Assembly (NCBI GenBank): GCA_036244855.1
Contig: BQKZ01000623.1
Span: 3,366-67,365 of the forward strand
DNA length: 64,000 nt
Direction: 5' to 3'
From: Temnopleurus reevesii
Taxonomy: Eukaryota > Echinodermata > Echinoidea > Temnopleuroida > Temnopleuridae
The number at the start of each line of letters is the position of its first letter. Position 1 is the first letter of the stretch. The translations under genes and the position numbers were made by a program. Shown here piece by piece: positions 1 to 10,228 of this stretch. Under the pieces are notes generated by a model. The model was not told where the DNA came from. It made no database searches and worked only from the letters and a program-made list of their open reading frames with translations.

Positions 1-18
1 CCCCCCCCCCCCCCCCCC
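1..18. repeat. poly(C) run at window edge
   Basis: Eighteen consecutive C. It is one of several G/C homopolymer runs of ten or more in this otherwise AT-rich window. It touches the window edge, so its true length is unknown. Confidence 0.9.
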
Positions 19-593
19 TGGGAGATATGTTTTCCTCTCAGCAATACAATTATAACAGTGGGAAGGCTGATGGACAGTGTATCAACAATCAATAAAAATG
101 TTGTATGCATATTATGTGGACTGCTTCGAAAAAAACATCACGTTTTGGAGATACATGGGCTTTAGTGCCCATTGTCATTTTTCAATATGCAGTTCCAATT
201 TCCGTTGCTCGCCCGAGCGATATGAATATTTGAAGATACATCATTCTTACATTACGTGAAACTGAATCTCAACCCGACGTTGTTCAAATTAACATTTTAC
301 ATGGAAAGATAAAGTGAAATTGCTAACATTAGGAGCTCCAATTTCTGTTTGCTAAGTAATACGTGTTGCATAAAAATCCCATGTATTGATGTAAAAGTTT
401 TCACATTATTTTCTTATGCTCCAACTAAACTGATACACAATTAAAGAAAATTGGTTAAAACTACATCACCGTGTTGGCAAATCATTGATTTATATTTCCT
501 TTGATTTTTCATGTTTGTAGGGTAAAACAATCGACAGGTCCAAACGATGAAACAAGTGTTTTACAATATAACACTTCGATAAGTGTATCTTAA
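19..593. other. non-coding stretch, nothing recognised
   Basis: AT-rich DNA with no convincing exon or repeat that I can name. It lies 3' of the acetyltransferase exons on their strand, so it could be intron or 3' flank of that gene. I looked here for the missing C-terminal GNAT segment and did not find it. Confidence 0.5.
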
Positions 594-983
594 GGCCGAC
601 TCACACCATTGCATTTTTAGCCTGCGCCGGTCCAATTAAAATCGCTCACTGGGCCCGTAACATAAAGGTTTGCGATTAATCGCTAATTTGATATAGCGAT
701 TGATATCAAGCGCAAGTCTATGGCAAATCATGTACAAAAGTTTTCAATCGAGCGCAACCTCAAATAGCGATTAATCGCAAACCTTTAAGTTACGGGTCCC
801 TGGACGCACAAAGACGCAGGTCATACGGTGGACTGACGTTCGGCGTACGTTTCTTGAGCGCATGCAAGTCGAACATCAGTCCACCATCTGATCAGCGTCA
901 GTATACTGTGCGCTCGGGGAGCGTTTTTAATTTTCGAAATTGCTTGGCTGACGCAGGCTAAAAACGCAAATGTGTGAGTCGGC
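594..983. mobile_element. MITE family A, copy 1 (interrupted by a second MITE)
   Basis: Terminal inverted repeats of about 32 bp begin GGCCGACTCACACC at the left and end GTGTGAGTCGGC at the right; both continue inward through a TTTTTAGCCTGCG-like core. A second internal palindrome (GTGGACTGACG / CGT-less variant ATCAGTCCACC) lies near 830-890. A second copy of the same family sits at 24,486-24,730. There is no coding capacity, so this is a non-autonomous DNA element. The element is split by another inverted-repeat element at 651-800. Superfamily is not assigned because I see no clear target-site duplication. Confidence 0.8.
651..800. mobile_element. MITE family B nested inside MITE family A
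   Basis: A 150-bp element with terminal inverted repeats GGGCCCGTAAC...GTTACGGGTCCC. The similarity continues inward through AAAGGTTTGCGATTAATCGC on the left and its reverse complement on the right (about 38 bp per arm, few mismatches). It interrupts copy 1 of family A. In the reverse complement of the family A copy at 24.6 kb, the sequence on either side of the insertion point is continuous, which gives an internal empty-site comparison. Confidence 0.85.
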
Positions 984-1972
984 ATATATGCAGGGAATTA
1001 TGTGGACTCCCTTTTCTGAAAATATTGAAAGAAGGAAGTCCTGGAAAAGACCAAGCAGTTCCACTTTTTTTCTATGCAAACCACTGCGATGTGAAATCGT
1101 ATGTATTTGTAACGTATCTGCACACGCTATCGGTACGCTCATTTTTCAACATGTTCAAGACTGATATTTGCAGAACATTACGACTACTACTTCTTTATGA
1201 ACCACAACTCGATAAGTTATATGAAGGGTTAATAAATACTCGCAACATATATTCGATTTAACGATCTGTTAAAATTCATAATTCATAGTCGCGATCACGA
1301 TTGCAAACAACCACATGAATGCAAAATATTGCAAACACTTCGCAAAATGTTCTAAGGCTGTCCATATTTGTTTTAATAATTACACTCGCAGACGCAGCTA
1401 TTCGCTTTATGGTTGACAACTCTATCAAAGCGTATTTTATAGATATACTCCATTATCATAGGAGATTTAAGACTCAACTATTCGGCGAACTGTCCAGATA
1501 AATTTTATATCCAAAATACACTAAATGTGTAAGAGAGGAAGCTGGTAAGACAAAATAATTTCCGAAATACGTAAATGAAATTTCCAATATGCTGTATAAA
1601 CTCTTTTTAACGCTTTACTGCAGCTATTTAAAGTGTTCGTCAGCTCTTTTGTAATTGATGTCTCTGGCATTCTAAACGCTGACCTAACTACAGTAAGTCT
1701 AAAAATATAGATTAGTAATGGTAAGGATGCAGAAACTGATGTAAAATAAGCTGATGTATTCACAAATTTCTTTACGTGCAAAATGATAAATGTATACAAA
1801 ATTGGGAGATGATTAGTATTTCACACGTAGTCTTATTCTAGTTTGAAAAAAAAAACCAACCGTTATTCATATGGAATGGGCGGCCAGCGGAGTCGGAAAA
1901 ATTGGGCAATATAGCTTCCATCAAAAGCATTGTGTAACAAAATTGTACGTGCATCTCTGAATCCTAACTTAC
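984..1972. other. non-coding stretch 3' of acetyltransferase exon 2
   Basis: Downstream of the exon 2 splice donor on the minus strand, so it is probably intron of the acetyltransferase gene. I searched the minus strand for the family's remaining C-terminal segments (the rest of the acetyl-CoA loop and the DWN...FY region) and saw none. Open frames here look like chance. Confidence 0.5.
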
Positions 1973-2164
1973 CCCTGTGCTTCGAAGACACAAACATCCC
2001 ACTCATATAAGCTGATCTGCCCTTGTAAATGCTGTACATTTCATTGAACGTGGAGAAGCCAATGATTTCACCATCGTTTCGGTCAAGTTGTTCCCGAGAG
2101 AAATAACTCTCCACGATGAGGAAGGAGAACAGGGGTCTTTCCGAAAAAGCATCTCTCCTCAAAA
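1973..2164 (-). CDS. diamine N-acetyltransferase-like protein, coding exon 2 (partial gene)
   Basis: Second coding exon of a GNAT-family polyamine (diamine) acetyltransferase, which in this family moves an acetyl group from acetyl-CoA to spermidine/spermine or similar amines. The exon follows an acceptor ending GATCTAG and ends at a strong GTAAGT donor. Joined to exon 1 it restores one split codon (Ile) without a frameshift. It encodes residues 49-112. The segment ERPLFSFLIV matches the family's beta strand after the exon junction, IIGFSTFNEMYSIYKGRSAY matches the central GF..Y.TY...GR region, and FVSSKHRG is the start of the acetyl-CoA-binding loop, with the conserved Arg at 112. The usual LED preceding FFV reads MSG here, so the conserved Glu is replaced by Ser103. 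The exon ends inside the Gly codon after that Arg. Later exons are not seen. The family assignment is from sequence pattern only. Confidence 0.8.
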
Positions 2165-3631
2165 CTAGATCAAGTAAATATAATACAGACATAAAATAAA
2201 TTACAAGAAAAGATATGTAATGACATCAGAGACATGGCCCATCGGCAGAGCAGTATTTGTTACTAAATAATAGGATTATCCTGTATAATGGACTAATAAT
2301 ATAGATATATGAATAAATAAATAAGTAAATAAATCCGACATTTGTTTCTTATTTGTTTCATACATTATATAGAAGAATCCGTATACCCATTCAATGTTAA
2401 CCAAAATTCATGTATGTATTCTATCTGTCAATGGGATCTTCAATTCGGCCAATTGTTTTGGCGGCGAGAGATTGTAATTTTAAAACCGTTTCAAATAAAT
2501 AGATAAATAAATAAAACCTCTCCCAAATCCAGTCACGGTAACGAAAGCACAAACGATTATTCTTATCATTCATTTATTCATATCATTCATTTATTCATAT
2601 CATTCATTTATTCATATCATTCATTTATTCATCTTTTCATCTTGTTAAGTTGATTAGCCTTTCTATAATACACGTTTTGTGATTGTGATGTTTTCAATGC
2701 CAAACGTGTTTATTTTTCTCGCAAAGTACATTCAACTTTGTCAGATTATGTACAAAATTCCTTTTTTCTCCCTGGATGTGTATTATGACGGATATTCAGA
2801 CAATTTCAACATTAACATGCTACTGATCTAAATACAAAAAGTCCGTCAAATTAGAAAGCAAGAATATTGTAACAATTAAGTCGGTAATGGGTAAAAGCAT
2901 CGATCTAGAACTGAAGATGATGTGGTAGTTGGTTGCTGCATAATTTATGTCCAAACCCACTGTCCCATATTCCGCCGTCCCTGAGTTCCATATCTGCCTG
3001 ATTTCTTCAAAATTTCATGCGATTCATCAAAATGAAATGACACTGGAAGGATTTCAGATCAACGATCAACATTTAACAAGAGCCTTGATTACTAAATTCA
3101 ATTCAATGGATATGGGAAGGCTATTTCATATTTCAAAATCATTCTAGCATGAAAATAACAACGATAAAATTAAAAAAGCACAATAAGTATTTTCCAATTC
3201 AAGGACTTCTTTTTGGCATGAATTGAAATGAGAACTTTGGGTCATTATAGTTTCAAATGACAATCATCTACATCGTGTTTTAAAAGAAATAGTGGAATCA
3301 GAGGGTACTACACATTAATAGTTTTGGAGTCTTTTCTACTTTCTTTTTTTTACTTGAATCAATAAAAGTAATCTACAATAAAGAAATTTTATTAACATTC
3401 ACTGTATTGTTCAGATTTTCAGATTCAAGTACTGAAACATAAAACTTTCATTGGAATATTTCAAGTAGAAAAAATGTAACAAAAATCGCCTTCAGAATTC
3501 GGTAAGCGACCCCCTGTAGGTTATTTTTGCGCTCCCCCTGCACCCCTTCCTCTGTCGGGGGTGGGGGTCGGGGCAGACCTCCATACACCCTACCTGGTGG
3601 TTACATAGGCGTAGCACATAGTTTCTCTTAC
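2165..3631 (-). other. intron 1 of the acetyltransferase-like gene
   Basis: Bounded by a GTAAGA donor at 3,631 and a CTAG acceptor at 2,165, both phase 1. It contains a 17-bp tandem repeat at 2,565-2,632 and otherwise AT-rich sequence. The open frames inside it (for example 2,947-3,147 on the plus strand) do not resemble known proteins. The reading frame of exon 1 stays open about 140 bp past the donor, but that translation leaves the family pattern at once. Confidence 0.7.
2565..2632. repeat. 17-bp tandem repeat, four copies
   Basis: The unit ATCATTCATTTATTCAT is repeated four times head to tail without mismatches. It is a simple minisatellite within the intron of the acetyltransferase-like gene. 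Confidence 0.95.
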
Positions 3632-3776
3632 TTTCTTCACTTGTTTCTATGGTAGTATCTCTATCATCACTCCCAGGGTGCTTCTTCTGACTACTGAACT
3701 CAGCAGTCTCAGTGATGAGTCGAAACAGAGCACCACAATCATTAGGTCGTCCCTTGCGTATCACGTAGTATACCAT
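3632..3776 (-). CDS. diamine N-acetyltransferase-like protein, coding exon 1 (start)
   Basis: First coding exon, 48 codons plus one base. The start ATG has a favourable context (GCCATGG). The N-terminus MVYYVIRKGRPNDCGALFRL fits the family's opening beta strand and helix (the pattern 'FVIR.A...DC..ILRLI.ELA' in animal spermidine/spermine acetyltransferases). A polar stretch with ETSEE follows, just before the splice donor GAAGAAA|GTAAGA. The junction position, in the loop before the second helix, agrees with what I recall for vertebrate SAT1. Upstream on the same strand is a possible 3' splice site (ATTACAG at about 3,791), so a 5' UTR intron is possible. The gene points away from engrailed. 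Which paralogue (SAT1-, SAT2- or SATL-like) cannot be told. Confidence 0.8.
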
Positions 3777-3812
3777 GGCGTTTGATAATCCTGTAATTGA
3801 TGAATCATTTTA

Positions 3813-3928
3813 GAAAGGGATATAAAGGAAGGGAGAGGGATGGAAAGATGCAGAGAGTGGGAGTGAGAAAAAGGTAGAGGGAGTGAGAGAAAGATAGAGG
3901 AAGGGAGAGAGATAGAAGGGGGGAGAAT
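3813..3928. repeat. polypurine tract (plus strand)
   Basis: About 115 bp almost entirely A and G on the plus strand, hence a pyrimidine tract on the acetyltransferase strand, 40-150 bp upstream of its start codon. It could act as a long pyrimidine tract for a 5' UTR acceptor near 3,790, or simply be low-complexity DNA. Confidence 0.85.
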
Positions 3929-4236
3929 TAATGAATAACTGGATATAGATATAAATCTATAGATATACATGTAGATGAAATAATCTAAAAATAGAGCAAT
4001 ATGGGTGATGATACATGAACATCATAAATTTGCAATTCAACAATTAAAACTTGTTGACCTAAATTGTTTCGTTTCCAATCCAATTATCTAGAATATATAT
4101 ATTCTATAACATGTTGCACTTGTCAATCCTATAGGTAATATCCTAGGTAAACATCCAAATTAAAAATACATTAGGCCTATTAATGTTGAAAAAGAGGTGG
4201 CTTCCAGGCGTAGACCAATGACTTGAAGAGGGGGGG

Positions 4237-4378
4237 GGGTCGAACCGTCGAAAACAAACACACGAATAAAGAACAATAATTAAAAAAAAAATAGAACCGA
4301 ACAAAATTTAAAAAAGGCACATTCCGACGTGTTGATAGTTTTATTCCAAGCCAAATACTCTACCTACTGAGCTGACAC
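4237..4378 (-). mobile_element. degenerate tRNA-derived SINE head, A and B boxes far apart
   Basis: On the minus strand, AGCTCAGTAGGTA (4,361-4,373) is a good RNA polymerase III A box, followed by a tRNA-like arm. A B-box-like GGTTCGACCC occurs at 4,237-4,246. The two boxes are about 115 bp apart, whereas tRNA-like heads usually have about 30-50 bp. An A/T-rich segment with T-runs sits between a CGTCGG and a CGACGG word, as if inserted into the T arm. A G10 run abuts the B box. Confidence 0.5.
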
Positions 4379-4599
4379 TAGTTTTGACGGATGAGCAGTG
4401 TCATAAGATAATGAACAACGATTAAACTGAATGCCATGAATGGAGGCAACGCAGTTTGTAACAAAAAAGTAAAAATAAAATATCCACTTTAGTCTTATAA
4501 AAGTCCTAAATAAATGTTTATCAGCCAAGAAGAGTCATAGTTCATGTAGTTCAGTATTACATTCATGTAGGCTACGTTACACGTACTTTAATCATAAGT

Positions 4600-5120
4600 A
4601 GAAATACATAAAGATAATTTCTAGTTTTTCTCATCATGCATTCATAGCGCATGAGTAAAGTGTGTATGTTGTACTATCGTTGGACATACGCTGTTAACAA
4701 CGTCGCGACGGTCCGCTAAACATTCTTCGGAATACGTTACATATTAGTTATTAAATCGTTATAAAACCATTATTCAAACGTCTTAATCGTTATGAATACG
4801 CGATGTACACGTCGAAACTTTATAGTGTACAGACGTTTTGGAGAAACAAAAATTGCATACGTGGGCTACGCATGGTCTTAGTAAAATGTCAATGCATGAA
4901 CTATATTTCCAGCATGTTTATCGACGATTGCGCAACTTTAAAGGTGTATAGGTCTGGTAAACTGTTCTGTTTGAATTTTTTTCATAACCCACGCCTCCAA
5001 GACGAGGTTTGCAACGTATGCAAAGTGGGGTTTTAAGCATGCGAAGACGTATCCGTTACGTATTCTGCGTACGGTAACGTATTTGTCAAATTCTTCGTAG
5101 ATTCGTCGGGCATATTAAAA
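4600..5120. repeat. ACG/CGT-rich dispersed repeat block 1
   Basis: Unusual density of ACG, CGT and TACGT words against an AT-rich, CpG-poor background. The word AATCGTTATGAATACG (about 4,785) recurs near 28,697, and TCGTCGGGCATA-like words recur near 28,775. I read it as a dispersed repeat shared with the 27.2-28.8 kb block. The class is unknown. The open frame at 4,803-5,036 falls inside it and is not a recognised protein. Confidence 0.4.
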
Positions 5121-6402
5121 TCGGCTAAACAGTGCCACTTTGACATTCCCATTTTTACTGCCAATATCTTGCACTCTTCTCATGACGTCTTTGAGATGAA
5201 TTGTTTGCCATACATGGAACAACCTCTTACGTGTCCGCATTAATCTAGGTTAACACAAAATAATAAGATCTAAAAGTTGGAATTGCAATTTTGCACTGCC
5301 TCATTCATTCACGATTTTTTTCAGCAATTAAAAATGTATTCTTTATGAATTAGGTATCAATGGAAAGAGTACTGTTTACTCATTTATTATCTTATAGCAA
5401 AAAGTTCTCATTAATTTTGTCGAATAATTCACACTTCCATAATCTTCAATTGCTGAATAAAAACAATTGAAGCTGAAATAACATAAAATTTTGATACAGT
5501 AGCAAACAAGCAAATATCTGAATGATGACCCTATGTCAATATTGGGGTAAATTTTATTAATAAAAGTATGATAATGTATATGAATTTGCATGCTGAAAGT
5601 ACATAAGAGGCATAATGAAACTCCATTAGAATTAAAACTCCAATTTCCATTGAATAATGCCTTTAACCGGCATTGAAGGACTCTGTAATCGTACTTGAGT
5701 ATTGATCACGAATCGATATAGCCACACATCTCACTTTAGAAATGATCGAAAAGGTGTCGAAATGCAACAAATCACCTGTATTCATAGTGACAGTTGCAAA
5801 ATATATTAATAACGTGTCTTGTAGATTTACAAGCCAAATAGTACATGATCATATAATGATATACTCACCTTCGATGAGGTGTCGAAGGACAGCTGTTTTG
5901 ATTCGAATGCAACAGTCAGATATAATATACCGTTCCTTCAACTTATTTGGACGTGTATTGATATACAAAGCGGACATAGATTTCCGGTATATTGCCACTG
6001 TCATGACTGTGTACAAATGGAAATGGTAATTTCCTGACATGCTGGTTAGGAGAGTCTATCGGATCATCGTTTTAGATAAGTTAAATCGTAATACAGGAAA
6101 AAAGACATGTCGTTTAATATTTCGACACACTCGAATACTAAAATTGAAAATAGTGGGGTTTTGCCCATCGTCTGATTTCTCATTACTGTTATTTTTTTTC
6201 ACTGTTGAAAAATCTCTGAAAAGTTACAGATACAGACAAAATACAGACGGCTCTGGACAATACTATCAACACAGCTGCTTTTGGAAAAATGTCTATCGCA
6301 TGGCGAATCTATTTCAATTTACCCATACGTTGTACACTTTTAACCAAAGTTTGTTTCAATTCCAATGATAGAATTTTGCAATTTTACCATAAGTTGGGCA
6401 TA
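5121..6402. other. intergenic stretch, nothing recognised
   Basis: AT-rich sequence with only short open frames on both strands. None resembles a known domain. Confidence 0.5.
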
Positions 6403-6906
6403 TTAAAGCCCAAGTAAAGTTTTGGTAAAAGCTAATATTTTTGTTCCCAAATTTTGTCTTGATATCTGACTAAAATGAAATATAGGCACAAAAGATTGTT
6501 TTGAAAAGGAATGAGTTTTGGTAAAGCTATAACCTAAAATGTGCAAAATATCTCAGTCTCAGCTCCCCCGAGACTGAATTAATATTTTCCTTCTTGATAA
6601 AGGACACCTTTCATGTACCAAATTGGTTGAAAATTTCAGAATTATATTTTTGTGTTTACCTTTTTATCATTCTTTTGTCAGATCTCGAAAATAATCTTGC
6701 ATATGGCCGATAATACAAACAAAATATTATAATTACCAAGAGAGGTCGGTAAATATGATTTAACGGTCAACTTCAAACTTTTCATAAAGAATCAATTCGT
6801 TAAAAATTATGGTTTCGAAATGTATGTAAGGTATATATGTCATGATAAACATCCGGTAAAATTCACATTTCCTAATCTTTACCAAAACCGTATTTGGGCT
6901 TTAAAA
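6403..6906. mobile_element. inverted-repeat (MITE-like) element, about 500 bp
   Basis: The left end TTAAAGCCCAAGTAAAGTTT...GGTAAAA is matched in inverted orientation by the right end TTTACCAAAACCGTATTTGG...GCTTTAAAAG. The arms are about 35 bp with a few mismatches. The interior is AT-rich and non-coding apart from a short palindrome (CAGTCTCAG...GAGACTG) near 6,555-6,580. It is probably a non-autonomous DNA transposon. A second copy was not found in the window. Confidence 0.6.
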
Positions 6907-7186
6907 GATAATTGTATGGAAAGCGTGTTGCCTAGTGTTTTTTTAAGACTGCAGAGGCCCGATCAAAACTCTGTCTTGACAGCCACTGTCTGTCCAGCGT
7001 TCTCGAACGGAGAAAGTGGATGGGAAGATGCTTGATTTACGTCAAAAGTGTTCAGATGGCGCTCAATGTTTTATATTTATTCTCTTCCTTTTTCCTCTTT
7101 CCACTTTTTTTTTTAATTTATACATGTTTTCATTTACTGTGATACATTTGTCATTTTTACTGTTGCAAACTTTTTGACTGACTGAA

Positions 7187-7231
7187 TAATAATAATAATA
7201 ATAATAATGATAATATTAATAATAATAATAA
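7187..7231. repeat. (TAA)n microsatellite
   Basis: About 45 bp of AAT/TAA repeats with two interruptions. Such tracts often mark a retroposon tail, but I see no clear SINE or LINE body beside this one. Confidence 0.9.
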
Positions 7232-7387
7232 ATAGACACGCGCGTTCGTGTCTCTCCTTAGTGAATCATCTTCCAGGTTTTATGAACGCTGGAGAAACAT
7301 CGGTTCAATATTGTATTTCTTCTTTTATTTATATTTCTTTGTGTTTTTTTTTTCCACAGTGTGCATGATTCTACAAATAATTCAAAA

Positions 7388-7450
7388 TAGGGCCAGCTCT
7401 CGATCGCTTCATTTCAGGGCGGACGATTTACCGACTGAGCTGTATATCTG
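7388..7450 (-). mobile_element. tRNA-like SINE head
   Basis: On the minus strand CAGCTCAGTCGGTAA (7,428-7,442) matches a pol III A box and GCGATCGAGAGC (about 7,396-7,407) resembles a B box. The spacing of about 30 bp is normal for a tRNA-derived promoter. The body downstream is not recognisable, so this is probably an old fragment. Confidence 0.5.
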
Positions 7451-7649
7451 CTCTTATTGACGAAGCAACATTCAGACATAAGAATTATCGGTAATCACGA
7501 GCAATAACCTTGACATATTCACAGGAAATGGATTGTCACTGGTTAACAGATCGGAGTCTATGTTTGAAGTTTTATAAATCGGTCGAAAGTAGCGAGCAGC
7601 TTAGTCAGGAAAACGTCTGTTTTTGGAATGAAGCTATCCTTCTCAGCAC

Positions 7650-7745
7650 AGGTACAAACCCCACAATTGCCACATTTCCTCTTAAAATTACATTTACTTT
7701 GTAAGATTAAGTACAAGATGAGTTTCTTTACCACTAGACCACATG
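7650..7745 (-). mobile_element. possible tRNA-like SINE fragment
   Basis: On the minus strand GTGGTCTAGTGGTAAAG (around 7,726-7,742) looks like the 5' part and A box of a tRNA-derived SINE. The B box is poor: GGTTTGTACC at 7,651-7,660, farther than usual. The call rests mainly on the A box. Confidence 0.35.
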
Positions 7746-7750
7746 AGTGA

Positions 7751-9964
7751 TTCAGTGGTAAGGTTAAAAGATAAATAGACCACATCCAATCCAAGTGTTA
7801 CTTAAAAAGAACACACAATTCCTTTTTAACCAGCAGTTAGGTGGTGGTTATTTCAGCCTATACCAAAAGATTTCTGACAGTTTAACTTCTATGTCAGGGT
7901 GTTTTTTTTTTCTTTTTAGCTTCGTGTCTTACACAATTCATCTCCTGTTTATTCTCTTCAAAGATGACTTACTAGAAAGATTTTTTTAGCTATACGCATC
8001 GATTTTAATTGATATACAAACGTTCATACTCATTCTTGCTCACCCGCACACTGCACTTACAATGTCCCGATCTCCAATCGATGATGTTGATGTACAAGTT
8101 TCATCCGATGTCTTTTCCTGATCGTTTATCTGTACTTATATCAACACATCCATCATCACTCATATCCGTCTCTCTTTGAAAAATATAAATGTATTTCATC
8201 TGTATATTCATCGATCTATTTCTATTCTCTCTCTTTCTCCCTGTCTCTCTCTCTCTCTCTCTCTCCCGCTCTATCTATTTCTCTCTCTCAAGCTTTCTCA
8301 TCTGCATTTCAACTCGCACACAACTCTAAATCATTAGACACGTGTACATGTATGTATACAAGTACTTTATTATTACAGTTTATTTCTGTACATTAATCTT
8401 TGGTATTTCATTCGAAATTTCACAGACATTGGACAATGCTTTATCTGCAGATCTGACCCAAAAACCAGGACAGGTCAAGTTCATGGTTTTGTCAATATCA
8501 AATAAGCCACATTCTTTTAGAATTAGCTCTAAGTTATAGCAAACACAAAGTTCCTGTTATCGATAGGAGTTTTCATTACGTAAAAATAATATCTATATTT
8601 ATTGTACACAGGGCGGGCTTGTAAAGCAGTTTTTAAAACTGAATGTACCTACCCTGTTTTAAAAGAAAGACTATAATAAATAAATTAATCTAGGTTTATT
8701 GGTCATGTTGGTAACTTTTGTTGCAGCAGATGCAATCTGCAAGTAAAACAATAACATTTTCTAATAACTTCTTGATTTTGCGTAAAAGTTTGATCAATGT
8801 GCACTATCAATAATGTACATGTATATTATATCCTTCTTTAAAAACTGATGCCTTAATATTGACGGTAAGAATACGATGTTCAAAGCGATTGATTGACTTG
8901 ATCGATCATGTTTGTAATATCATATTTTGTCTAATCATACATTATTAACACTAACGAGTAAAATATACTGTAATAACAGTATCCGGTGACAACAGCTTTG
9001 CAGGAAATTAAGAGTAAAATACAAAGTTAGAAACGGGTACAGTCTTATATTTGCTGGGATCACATTTTTGGCGTAATATGCGTAACATTGCGTATTGTGT
9101 AACAAAATGTTGTAAAAACGAGGCAGTAGTGTATAGGGTTGTAGTTATATTAAAGATCTCTACATTCCAAGTCAATCGACGGATGGATTCAGAGGACATC
9201 AAACATAGTCTCCATATCCATGAGCGGTGGAAACACATTTCCCGTCTACCCCTCAAGAGGAACGGCACTTTAGAAGTAACCATAAGTCGAAGTCTGATGC
9301 AAGGAAGAAACTAAGGATAGAAATATTCAATTAGCAAATTGTAACATGTTGGTTACGTTGTATGGTAATCAAAAAAATTCTCGTGACTCTGCTCCCAACT
9401 GATTTGCTGTAAATTTATAACATTTCTCTAAAATAGTAAATGCATTTGCTCTCAAGGACATTTATGAACTGTATTTGTTGATAATGGCCAATAATTGGCC
9501 AAATTGTTGGCAAGCTAGGGTTATACCCTCCGCATTCAGGAATGAACGTGAGAAATTGTACCTTTAGAGGTGCAAACAAATGCAACACTAGGAGCAACTT
9601 TTGGGTGCATAATAGCATCTATTTCAATATAACAATATCTATGCTGACAGTGCATGAAGCTAATATGATAATTATCTTCTTTTTTAAAATTTGGAATCTT
9701 CGTTTACACATAATATTTTACAATTGTTTCCTTTTCTTTTTGAATTAAGATATTTGTCATGATTTCAGATGCTAGCTGAGATATTCATTTTGGGATAAGT
9801 TTGTACTTTATTCGGCTCTCCTCTTTGAAACACGAACAAAGTTCATAATTAAGACGGGCTTAAACGTGTTCAAGGTGTTTCATGATTATGTGTCTTTACA
9901 TTCGGCACACCGAAATCATTTCATTAACATAGCACGTAACCATTGAGATGGCTCCTCAATCTCA
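7751..9964. other. intergenic stretch with a TC microsatellite
   Basis: Apart from the TC tract at 8,221-8,289, I see only AT-rich sequence and short chance frames. An open frame at 9,051-9,314 (plus) is not recognised as a domain and lacks convincing splice context. Confidence 0.5.
8221..8289. repeat. (TC)n microsatellite, imperfect
   Basis: Pyrimidine tract dominated by TC dinucleotides with a few interruptions. Confidence 0.9.
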
Positions 9965-10228
9965 GCCCATCTTCTCTTAAAGATGCATTTAAANTTCAAC
10001 CAGAGGGTCGTAGGTTCGAATCCCACTGATGGCGTTAATTTCCTTCAGCAGGACATTTATCCACATAGTGCTGCACTCGACCCAGGTGAGGTAAATGGGG
10101 ACGGCAGGAAAAAATTCCTTGTAATGCGGAGCGCTGTAATGGTTGCCACCTAAAGCTGGGTAATATCGAGTGTAAAGCTTTCAGCGCCATGAGCACCGAA
10201 AAGGTGAACCTATGCGCTATACATAGAC
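9965..10228 (+). mobile_element. tRNA-derived SINE, copy 1
   Basis: A perfect pol III B box GGTTCGAATCC lies at 10,013-10,023. The body matches the copy at 15.2 kb over about 200 bp: shared words include TTTCCTTCAGC, TGCACTC.ACCCAGGT, AATTCCTTG and a GCGC-rich end (CTATGCGCTATACATA). The A box region is eroded and contains the window's only ambiguous base (N at 9,994). The tail is truncated before the ATT repeats seen in copy 2. The antisense open frame at 10,035-10,268 is a by-product of this element. Confidence 0.8.

Noticed and set aside
927..1261. Open frames on both strands next to the nested MITEs
   Set aside because: They overlap MITE terminal sequence and show no domain.
1863..1972. 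Acetyltransferase exon 2 frame continued past the GTAAGT donor to a stop
   Set aside because: The tail does not resemble the acetyl-CoA loop or the C-terminal helix and strand of the family. A strong donor sits exactly where similarity ends.
2565..2632. Short evenly spaced repeats as a possible CRISPR array
   Set aside because: The units are directly adjacent with no spacers, and the genome is eukaryotic. It is a minisatellite.
3492..3631. Acetyltransferase exon 1 frame continued past the GTAAGA donor
   Set aside because: The translation after the donor loses all family similarity, while splicing to exon 2 restores it in phase.
3761..3970. Ser/Leu/Pro-rich minus-strand frame
   Set aside because: Produced by the polypurine tract; low complexity.
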